A stretch of DNA of 14,533 bases from Parcubacteria group bacterium RIFCSPHIGHO2_01_FULL_47_10b (GTDB taxonomy: Bacteria > Patescibacteriota > Minisyncoccia > 2-01-FULL-47-10): positions 1-14,533 of the forward strand of contig MHXC01000066.1 in the NCBI GenBank assembly GCA_001824325.1, in the 5' to 3' direction. Shown here in pieces: positions 6,313 to 14,533 of this stretch. A program made the translations under genes and the position numbers. Each line of letters starts with the position of its first letter. The first letter of the stretch is position 1. Below the pieces are notes generated by a model. It was given only the letters and a program-made list of their open reading frames with translations, had not been told where the DNA came from and did not search any database.

Positions 6313-7047
6313 ATGGTACGATTTTTACCTGAAACACTTGTTCATATTCTCGGCTTGCCGATTACGAATACGCTGCTCACGACATGGCTCGCAGCACTTA
6401 TTGTCATTGCTGTTTCTTTATTGGCAGTGCGTCGAATGAAAATGGTGCCGGGCACGCTGCAAAATATGTTCGAATTATTTATTGAGACCGCGCACTCATT
6501 TGTTCAAGACACGATTCATCAAAAGAAAGTTACGGAGCTTGTTTTCCCCCTAGTAACTACTATTTTTATATATATTTTGTTCACCAATTGGCTTGGGCTA
6601 TTTCCCGGCATCGGTTCAATTGGTTTTTGGGAAACGCATGGGGGCGAGCGGGAACTCGTACACTTTTTTCGCCCAGGCAACACTGACATCAATATGACAC
6701 TGGGATTAGCTATCGTATCAGTGCTCGCCGCACAAATTCTCGGCATTGCCACGCTTGGCATGTTACGTTATGGGAGCAAGTTTATCAACTTCACAAATCC
6801 CATAAAATTTTTTGTAGGGATTCTCGAGCTCATCTCTGAAATGGCGAAATTAATATCATTCTCATTCCGTCTATTTGGCAACATGTTTGCCGGGGAAGTG
6901 CTGCTCATTGTGGCAGCGTTTTTCCTTCCTTTCATCCTTCCTTTACCATTTATGATGCTTGAATTATTTGTAGGCTTGATTCAGGCGCTGGTATTTGCTA
7001 TGCTTACACTGGTATTCTTAAAAACAGCTACCGAAGAAGCGCATTAA
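6313..7047 (+). CDS. atpB: ATP synthase F0 subunit a
   Basis: Subunit a forms the two proton half-channels against the c-ring. At 244 aa with five or six predicted membrane helices it is of normal bacterial size. The essential arginine is present as R186 in FSFRLFGNMFAGE (183-195), and the channel residues E195 and Q224 (GLIQALVFAML, 221-231) are conserved. The N-terminal LPITNTLLTTW (15-25) also fits the family. No Shine-Dalgarno precedes the start. The last codons form the left arm of the hairpin at 7028-7077. Confidence 0.96.
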   Translation: MVRFLPETLVHILGLPITNTLLTTWLAALIVIAVSLLAVRRMKMVPGTLQNMFELFIETAHSFVQDTIHQKKVTELVFPLVTTIFIYILFTNWLGLFPGIGSIGFWETHGGERELVHFFRPGNTDINMTLGLAIVSVLAAQILGIATLGMLRYGSKFINFTNPIKFFVGILELISEMAKLISFSFRLFGNMFAGEVLLIVAAFFLPFILPLPFMMLELFVGLIQALVFAMLTLVFLKTATEEAH

Positions 7048-7077
7048 TTCATATCGAACGCGCTTCGGTGGTTTTTT
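7028..7077 (+). terminator. intrinsic terminator-like hairpin with T6 between atpB and atpE
   Basis: GAAGCGC (7036-7042) pairs with GCGCTTC (7060-7066). After a 3-base bulge (7033-7035), CTACC (7028-7032) pairs with GGTGG (7067-7071) with one wobble. A 17-base loop separates the arms and T6 (7072-7077) follows directly. The left arm lies inside the last atpB codons. An alternative 6-bp hairpin, ATCGAA (7053-7058) with TTCGGT (7064-7069), uses the same right arm. It may be a partial terminator, attenuator or mRNA-processing site inside the operon. Confidence 0.6.
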
Positions 7078-7102
7078 AATTAATAACTCGTAAACACAAA
7101 TC

Positions 7103-7336
7103 ATGGAAGAAATACAGACAGCACAAAACGCTTTCGCAGTTGCGCTCACAATCGGCCTCGGAGTACTAGCTCCTAGCATTGGCATTGGCATGATTGGCAA
7201 GGGCGCCATGGATGCCATTGGCCGCAACCCGGAAGCAGCAGGAAAGATACAAGGAGCTATGATTTTGTCGATTGCATTCGCAGAAGCAATCGCAATCTAT
7301 GCCCTCGTTGTCGCTTTGATTTTGAAATTCGTTTGA
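7103..7336 (+). CDS. atpE: ATP synthase F0 subunit c
   Basis: A 77-aa hairpin of two membrane helices that assembles into the rotor ring. The ion-binding carboxylate is E61 in [12 protein letters not shown] (58-69). The polar loop RNPEA (41-45) replaces the common RQPE and contacts gamma/epsilon. The helix-1 glycine-rich stretch [10 protein letters not shown] is at 25-34. The sodium-type ligands are missing: by alignment the helix-1 Gln position is Ile28, and E61 is followed by Ala rather than Ser/Thr, so the ring is inferred to carry protons. The gene is set off from atpB by 55 bases containing the hairpin, then an A/T-rich, apparently unstructured 25-base leader without a Shine-Dalgarno site. 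Confidence 0.96.
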   Translation: MEEIQTAQNAFAVALTIGLGVLAPSIGIGMIGKGAMDAIGRNPEAAGKIQGAMILSIAFAEAIAIYALVVALILKFV

Positions 7337-7354
7337 TAGGCGCACTGATCATTC

Positions 7355-7849
7355 ATGGGCGATTTAATCACTAACCTCGGAATAGACTGGAAATTACTCC
7401 TCGCACAGGTAGTCAACTTTTTGATTTTGCTATTTGTTTTGAAGAAATTCTTGTACAAACCAGTACTTACATTTCTTGACAAACGCAAGACATTGATTCA
7501 AAAGGGGATCCAGAACGCCGAGCGTATCGATGAAAAACTCGCCCAAATTCAATTAAAAGAAGATGCGGTTCTGACCAAGGCGCGTGGCACGGCGCAGGAG
7601 ATTATTGCTACTTCTAAAAAAACTGGCGTTGACGAGTCTGCACAGATCGTGCAGCAAGCAGAGAAGCGAGTCGAGGCAATGCTTCAGGATGCAAAGCAAA
7701 AGATTGATAGCGAGCGAGATACAGCACTCCAAGAGGCGCGCCACGAACTCGGAAAGCTTGTACTATTGGCAACGCATAAAATTCTTGGTGAAGACGCCGT
7801 TAAAAAACTCGATGCTACTATAATTGAGCAGGCAATAAAGAAAATATAA
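7355..7849 (+). CDS. atpF: ATP synthase F0 subunit b
   Basis: A 164-aa peripheral-stalk subunit of usual length. One N-terminal membrane helix (about 13-30) ends in the typical KKFLYKPV (30-37), followed by a long charged helical coil (about 40-135) and the C-terminal LATHKILGED (138-147) that binds delta. A single b-type gene is present, so a homodimeric stalk is expected. It starts 18 bases after atpE, and its TAA overlaps the atpH start by one base (TAATG), indicating translational coupling. Confidence 0.93.
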   Translation: MGDLITNLGIDWKLLLAQVVNFLILLFVLKKFLYKPVLTFLDKRKTLIQKGIQNAERIDEKLAQIQLKEDAVLTKARGTAQEIIATSKKTGVDESAQIVQQAEKRVEAMLQDAKQKIDSERDTALQEARHELGKLVLLATHKILGEDAVKKLDATIIEQAIKKI

Positions 7850-8253
7850 TGCTGGCGACATCACCACGGAAAATTGCACAGGCGTTACTGGGAGCCATTG
7901 AAAACAGCTCGCAGCCCGACCGCACCATGACATCGTTTGCCCAATGGCTATATCAGAGTGGTTTATGGGATAAGCGCCACCGAATTATATCTGCATTTGC
8001 TGATGAGGAAATGAATTCTCAAGGGCTTCACAAAATACGAGTTACCACTGCCCGGAAACTTTCAGAAGATGAGCAAGAAGCCATTATGAAAGTGGTACGA
8101 GCCGAGCAACAAAATGTCGACCCCAAGCATTTATTATTTGATTGGAATGTCGACGAAGCATTACTTGGCGGGATAAAGATAGCTTTTGACGGAGCAGTCA
8201 TAGACGCAACCCTGCAACACCGCTTATCAATACTTGAAACTACAATTCGTTAA
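7849..8253 (+). CDS. atpH: ATP synthase F1 subunit delta (short form)
   Basis: Delta joins the b stalk to the top of F1. The protein has 134 residues against about 175-180 in typical bacteria. The C-terminal signature is clear: LLGGIKIAFDGAVIDATLQHRL (about 105-126) corresponds to the family GG-hydrophobic-x-I-...-D-x-S/T-x-x-x-x-L region. The N-terminal helical domain (about 1-65, including RKIAQALLGAI and FAQWLYQSGL) is reduced. No frameshift or internal stop is visible and the reading frame fits tightly between atpF (1-base overlap) and atpA (3-base gap), so I read it as a genuinely compact subunit rather than a broken gene. Confidence 0.85.
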   Translation: MLATSPRKIAQALLGAIENSSQPDRTMTSFAQWLYQSGLWDKRHRIISAFADEEMNSQGLHKIRVTTARKLSEDEQEAIMKVVRAEQQNVDPKHLLFDWNVDEALLGGIKIAFDGAVIDATLQHRLSILETTIR

Positions 8254-9778
8254 CGTATGCATATGTCACAGAATTTACTCGTCGAGGAACTACAAAAGAA
8301 AATCGAAGGGTATGGCGCGGAGATCAAAAAGGAAAAAGTTGGCCACATTGTGAGCGTGGGCGATGGCATTGTGCGCGCTGTTGGTTTAGCTGATGTCATG
8401 GTTTCGGAAATGGTGCAGTTTGCAAATGGTAAATTCGGCGTGGCGTTAAACCTCGAAGAGGATTCTGTGGGTATTATGGTTTTGGGCTACGATCATGATT
8501 TACATGAGGGCGACGAGGTAAAGTCAACGGGAAAGCTATTGCAAGTACCTGTCGGCAAGGCGCTTTTAGGGCGTGTCGTGAATGCGCTCGGAGAACCAAT
8601 CGATGGCAAGGGCGCGCTAAAGGGCGCCGAGATGCGCTTTATCGAGCAAGAGGCGCGCGGTGTTATCGAACGACAATCAGTCAACGAGCCGTTGTATACC
8701 GGACTCAAGGCCATCGATGCCATGATCCCTGTCGGCCGTGGCCAACGAGAACTTATTATTGGCGATCGCCAAACGGGAAAAACTGCCATTGTCGCTGATA
8801 CCATTTTGCGACAACTTACCATACCAGTAGAAAATCGACCCTATTGTATTTATGTAGCTGTGGGCCAGAAGCAATCGCGTGTTGCGCGCCTTGTGCACGA
8901 GCTTGAAAAGCGCGGCGCCATGGAATACACCATAGTTGTCAATGCCACAGCCTCTGATCCAGCAGCGCTGCTATTTCTTGCGCCATACGCAGGCGTGACC
9001 ATGGGTGAATATTTCCGCGATAAGGGTGAGGACGCCGTCATATTTTACGACGACCTCACCAAACACGCATGGGCGTATCGGCAAATTTCAGCATTACTTC
9101 GCCGACCGCCAGGTCGCGAGGCATATCCGGGCGACATTTTTTATCTCCACTCTCGTTTACTCGAGCGATCAAGTAAGTTAAGCGAGGAGCTAGGCGGCGG
9201 ATCGCTCACTGCTTTTCCTATAGTTGAAACCCAGGCAGGCGATATTTCCGGGTATATCCCCACGAACATCATCTCCATCACCGATGGCCAAATTTATCTC
9301 GAGCCAAACCTATTTAACAAGGGTGTTCGGCCTGCAATTAACGTCGGTCTTTCCGTATCACGCGTTGGTTCCGCAGCACAAATTAAAGCAATGAAAAAGG
9401 TGGCGGGAACGTTACGCCTTGATCTTGCACAATTCCGCGAGCTCGAGGCATTCGCGCAATTTGGTTCAGAGCTCGATAAAAAAACGCAGGAAAAGTTGAA
9501 CCGTGGGCAGCGAGTAACCGAGGTTCTCAAACAGGTGCAGTATGATCCTATGGGTGCAGAAGAACAGGTGCTCGTCATATATGCAGCAACTAAGGGATAT
9601 ATTGATGACATCGAGGTCAAAAAGGTTGGCCTGTTTGAAAAAGGATTGCGCGAATATGCGACTGGGCAAGCTAGGAAAGTCCTCGATGCAATCGCAACCA
9701 AGAAAGTATTAGACGAAGAAATCGAAAAGGACATCATTGACACAATCGAGGCATATAAGAAGCTGTTTATAAAAGAAC

Positions 9779-12113
<2,335 letters not shown>

Positions 12114-12117
12114 ATCT

Positions 12118-12384
12118 ATGTTTCACGTTTCAATCGTTACAATTGATAAAATACTATATAGCGCGGAGGCGTATAGTGTTACGCTGCCTGGGGTCCTGGG
12201 CGAATTAACAACCCTTCCGGGTCACATCGATCTTATTACGCCACTTAAAGCTGGCACTATCACGATTCGAACCAAGCCAGGCGATGAATTTCACGAGGCA
12301 AAAACTGATAAAATCCCGATAAAAAGTGGGATTCTTGAGGTACATAAAGGGAATGAGCTTGTGGTGCTTGCGGAGGTTGTGTAG
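12118..12384 (+). CDS. atpC: ATP synthase F1 subunit epsilon, beta-sandwich only (88 aa)
   Basis: Epsilon sits on the rotor next to gamma and the c-ring. Only the N-terminal beta-sandwich domain is encoded: VSIVTIDKILYSAEA (4-18), LPGVLGELTTLPGH (23-36) and the closing strands SGILEVHKGNELVVLAE (70-86). Typical bacterial epsilon has about 130-140 residues, the last 45 or so forming the helical hairpin that inhibits ATP hydrolysis; that part is absent. The TAG stop at 12382-12384 falls directly after the sandwich, and I see no continuation of the helical domain downstream, so this looks like a natural short form rather than a frameshift. Confidence 0.9.
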   Translation: MFHVSIVTIDKILYSAEAYSVTLPGVLGELTTLPGHIDLITPLKAGTITIRTKPGDEFHEAKTDKIPIKSGILEVHKGNELVVLAEVV

Positions 12385-12430
12385 TTAATTTTCACAGAAA
12401 GTGTAATTCTCGATTGAAGAGGGTTGTTAT

Positions 12431-13384
12431 ATGGTCAAGATAACAACAATGATACAGCAGGATAGCGAACTTCGTACGCTTCAAGGAGCCGTGGTTATAC
12501 TGTTTTTTTGGCATTACGCATCTGCTGAATGTCTCCGCATGCTACCGTACCTCACTCGATGGCACGCACTGTATTCATCTCTTGGATTAAAGATCGTCGG
12601 TATCCACAGCCCCTTATTCCGATTCGAGCACGATGCGCGCATTGCAAACCGCGAAATCGCTGCGCTGTCGCTTCCATTCCAAACTATACTCGACGATGAA
12701 TCACACCATTACCGCAGAGAGTATAGTGTGCTATCACAGCCATATATTGTGCTGTTAAACGCATTTGGAGCCCATGCCGGTACGTATGAGGGAGAAGGGG
12801 ATTATGCTCGTATCGAGTCCCGAATTCACGGGCTCCTCCAGGAAACATCCAGAGCTCCCATGCACCTGCCCTCCATTCCCCTCTATCGCACAGGCGACCC
12901 AAAAGCGCGACATGCCGTGTGTTATCATGCGACTCCAACAATTTTTCTTCGACATTCGCCAATCATCGATGCAGACGGGATCTATCACGATATAAGACAT
13001 CACGTACTCAACCAGTGGCATCTGCAAGGCCAATGGGACCTTGCGCCTGACTATATACAACACGCTCGCGATACCCATACCTATACTGATTATCTTGCCC
13101 TGCGCTATAATGCGTTTCATGTAAATATCGTAGCAGATCGCGTGGGACGAAAGCCGCACACCGTTCGAATTACGCTTGATAATAAGCCGCTCACCTTGCA
13201 AAATCGTGGCAACGACGTTGAACTGCGTAATGGACATAGCTATGTAACCATTGACCGACCGAGGCTCTACAATCTTGTGGCAAACACCATTTTTCATGTA
13301 GGCGAGTTGCGTATATATGTGGACACAAAAGATGTGCGTTTCTACGCGCTCTCTTTCAGTGGTTGCGCCGGCACCCAAGTGTAG
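12431..13384 (+). CDS. cytosolic thioredoxin-fold protein with DipZ-type C-terminal domain, SxxC active site
   Basis: A 317-aa two-domain protein. Residues about 1-137 match a TlpA/redoxin thioredoxin fold: strand VVILFFWHYA (21-30), the active-site position SAEC (31-34), LKIVGIHSPLFRFEH (53-67) and the likely cis-Pro P104 before a strand. Residues about 165-317 resemble the C-terminal carbohydrate-module-like domain of DipZ-type proteins: GQWDLAPDYIQ (200-210), YLALRYNAFHVNIV (221-234) and LRIYVDTKDVRFYALSF (293-309). The canonical CxxC is SxxC, so only Cys34 remains; C164 and C312 are other cysteines. There is no signal peptide or membrane segment, unlike DipZ, whose homologous domains are fused to CcdA-type helices. 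GAAGAGGG-type ribosome site: GAAGAGGG at 12416-12423, seven bases before the ATG. It lies 46 bases after atpC with no terminator between, so read-through is likely. Confidence 0.75.
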   Translation: MVKITTMIQQDSELRTLQGAVVILFFWHYASAECLRMLPYLTRWHALYSSLGLKIVGIHSPLFRFEHDARIANREIAALSLPFQTILDDESHHYRREYSVLSQPYIVLLNAFGAHAGTYEGEGDYARIESRIHGLLQETSRAPMHLPSIPLYRTGDPKARHAVCYHATPTIFLRHSPIIDADGIYHDIRHHVLNQWHLQGQWDLAPDYIQHARDTHTYTDYLALRYNAFHVNIVADRVGRKPHTVRITLDNKPLTLQNRGNDVELRNGHSYVTIDRPRLYNLVANTIFHVGELRIYVDTKDVRFYALSFSGCAGTQV

Positions 13385-13398
13385 GATCTCGATCACTG

Positions 13399-13468
13399 AA
13401 AACAAAAACGTCCCCATCACTTTCATAGGTTCCTCACAAACCTATAACGATGAGAACGTTTTTGTTTT
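13399..13468. terminator. bidirectional terminator between convergent genes
   Basis: AAAACAAAAACGT (13399-13411) is perfectly complementary to ACGTTTTTGTTTT (13456-13468), 13 bp. Within it ATAGGTT (13425-13431) pairs with AACCTAT (13439-13445), and CATC (13415-13418) can pair with GATG (13449-13452). The A tract on one side and T tract on the other provide a U-rich tail in either direction. It begins 14 bases after the plus-strand stop and ends one base before the stop of the minus-strand DUF5667 gene. Confidence 0.85.
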
Positions 13469-13469
13469 G

Positions 13470-14423
13470 TTAATTCGTTTCAGCCGTACTATTCGTTGTC
13501 GTTTCTGTTTGGATTGTAATGGAAGGGTTTTGGGGCGCCGTAACTGCGGGGGTTGACGTCGATGTTACGGATGACGCCACAACCGTCGTAGTTGTTGCTT
13601 GTTCTGGCACGGTAATAATCGGAATGATCCCTACTGGCGTGGAAGTCGGCGTAGAAGTTGCAGTGGTCATGGTTGTTGTGCCTGTCGGAATTTCGTTCGT
13701 AAGCATACTCACTTCTTCGAGTAAATCGCGATGTTCTTTAATCTGTGCGTCAATACGCTCCAAGATCACTGCTGTCGCCACATCAACTCCCTCTGCTTTG
13801 AGATTAATTATCGCAGCGGTGGTAGTAGATGTTGTTGCGGTTGATGCCACAAGGGTGCTTGTAGCAAGCACGCCGTCAAAAACGAGCAGCCCGCCCAAAC
13901 TACTATCCGGTACAGCAGTCTCCATTTTAATAAGTAACGATTCAGCAGCTTTCTTGTTTCGGGAAATGGCTTTTTTGATTTCATCGACATCGCGCCCTTC
14001 GAGCGTCAACTCATATTTCAACACTGCCAACTCCTGATATCGGCGTTCAACAAATTTTTGTTGTAATTCAAGCTTTGCGCGCTGTGTCGGCGCGATAGTT
14101 TCTTGTATTTTTTCAGTAGCCAATTTTACCGGATACAATAAATCATCGGGCTTTGCTGACTGGGCCGCAAACGCAACACTGCCTCCGATTATCATAACGA
14201 CTGCTAAGACAACCAGGGCAGGAGCCAATACCATCTTTGAAAACAAAAATGGATGCCGCGGCGCAGCAAGACCCTCATATTCTGCCAACGCGAACAATTG
14301 GGCGCGCGTGCTGCGTGTCCATGCGCCATCAGGCTTTACTCGTTCAAGGGAGCGTAGCTGATGAAGAATATCTGAATTGTCCCGTTCAAAGAATTGCATT
14401 GTACCCAATAATGTATTGCTCAA
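13470..14423 (-). CDS. DUF5667-family single-pass membrane protein, probable regulator of the adjacent sigma factor
   Basis: A 317-aa protein. A cytosolic N-terminal part (about 1-62, with LHQLRSLERVKPDGAWTRSTR at 20-40) precedes one membrane helix (about 65-87). Outside lies PDDLLYPVKLATEKIQ (92-107) and a charged helical region (about 110-170) that match DUF5667, then a second helical stretch (about 205-243), and finally a Thr/Ser/Pro-rich tail (about 245-317) of low complexity. The layout is that of membrane anti-sigma-like proteins. The TTG at 14423 is chosen because AAGGAG lies four bases upstream (14428-14433), overlapping the sigma-gene stop; an ATG at 14399 (eight codons in) is the alternative but lacks a ribosome site. 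It is encoded directly after an ECF-type sigma factor, supporting a regulatory role, though inhibition of that factor is inferred. Confidence 0.72.
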   Translation of the reverse strand: MSNTLLGTMQFFERDNSDILHQLRSLERVKPDGAWTRSTRAQLFALAEYEGLAAPRHPFLFSKMVLAPALVVLAVVMIIGGSVAFAAQSAKPDDLLYPVKLATEKIQETIAPTQRAKLELQQKFVERRYQELAVLKYELTLEGRDVDEIKKAISRNKKAAESLLIKMETAVPDSSLGGLLVFDGVLATSTLVASTATTSTTTAAIINLKAEGVDVATAVILERIDAQIKEHRDLLEEVSMLTNEIPTGTTTMTTATSTPTSTPVGIIPIITVPEQATTTTVVASSVTSTSTPAVTAPQNPSITIQTETTTNSTAETN

Positions 14424-14431
14424 TGTGCTCC

Positions 14432-14533
14432 TTATAGCAACGGCTCTTGCTTTTCTATGGTTTGTCGGAGTGTGCGGAGCGCGCGATGAAGGCGTATAGC
14501 GATCGTATTTTCATTCAAGCCAGTGATCGCTAT
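14432..14533 (-). CDS. ECF-type RNA polymerase sigma factor, C-terminal 33 codons (truncated by window edge)
   Basis: The open frame entering from the right edge reads ITGLNENTIAIRLHRALRTLR followed by ten residues and TAA (14432-14434). This is the helix-turn-helix and recognition helix of sigma-70 region 4, the part that reads the -35 element; NENTIAIRLHRA closely follows the common ECF pattern of x-x-T-V-x-x-R-x-x-R-A. Only the C-terminus is visible, so group membership and target promoters cannot be inferred. The stop is followed 8 bases later by the TTG start of the DUF5667 gene, with the ribosome site AAGGAG overlapping the stop codon, indicating a two-gene operon. Confidence 0.8.
   Translation of the reverse strand: MAITGLNENTIAIRLHRALRTLRQTIEKQEPLL

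Noticed and set aside
12755-13426. Minus-strand open frame of 223 codons opposite the thioredoxin-like gene
   Set aside because: It runs across the terminator and antisense to a two-domain protein with recognisable homology; no family features.
13519-14037. Plus-strand Val/Thr/Ser-rich open frame of 172 codons
   Set aside because: It is the complement of the Thr-rich tail of the DUF5667 protein, which has a membrane helix and a conserved domain in its own frame.

Overview
The window looks like chromosomal DNA of a small-genome bacterium, most likely a Patescibacteria (CPR) member of Parcubacteria type. The evidence is indirect: a compact operonic layout, a very short ATP-synthase epsilon subunit (88 aa) and short delta subunit (134 aa), an archaeal-type FAD-synthetase-like nucleotidyltransferase, an ECF sigma/DUF5667 pair, and few Shine-Dalgarno sites. 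The code looks standard: TGA ends atpD and the nucleotidyltransferase gene. Every stretch of any length is genic. The longest gaps are 3605-3715 and 4283-4403, about 110-120 bases each. I saw no tRNA, rRNA, CRISPR array or mobile element.

Left part, minus strand: a 5' fragment of enolase (1-466) lies 19 bases downstream of a class-II (MOFRL-type) glycerate 2-kinase (486-1742). The kinase makes 2-phosphoglycerate, the substrate of enolase, so the pair forms a direct route from glycerate to PEP. Plus strand, diverging from the kinase: a D-2-hydroxyacid dehydrogenase (1827-2837) followed by a slipin-type SPFH membrane protein (2855-3604). The two divergent promoters appear to interleave, and the kinase message is predicted to be leaderless.

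Middle: a stand-alone hypoxanthine phosphoribosyltransferase (3716-4282) with its own extended -10 promoter and a strong ribosome site. Next comes a leader with a tiny SD-preceded ORF and an 11-bp hairpin, then a RibL-like nucleotidyltransferase (4404-4865). A secreted or membrane-anchored bactofilin-like protein (4891-6069) follows, nine bases before the ATP synthase cluster.

ATP synthase operon (6079-12384): atpZ/I-like, atpB, atpE, atpF, atpH, atpA, atpG, atpD, atpC in canonical order with very tight spacing. atpF/atpH overlap by 1 base and atpA/atpG by 35 bases. Membrane-sector and catalytic residues are intact and the c subunit looks proton-type. A terminator-like hairpin with a T6 tract sits between atpB and atpE, a plausible control point for c-subunit dosage.

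Right part: a cytosolic thioredoxin-fold protein fused to a DipZ-type C-terminal beta domain (12431-13384), in which the usual CxxC reads SxxC. A long bidirectional terminator (13399-13468) separates it from a convergent minus-strand pair: a DUF5667 single-pass membrane protein (13470-14423), preceded by the last 33 codons of an ECF-type sigma factor (14432-14533), probably a sigma factor and its membrane regulator.
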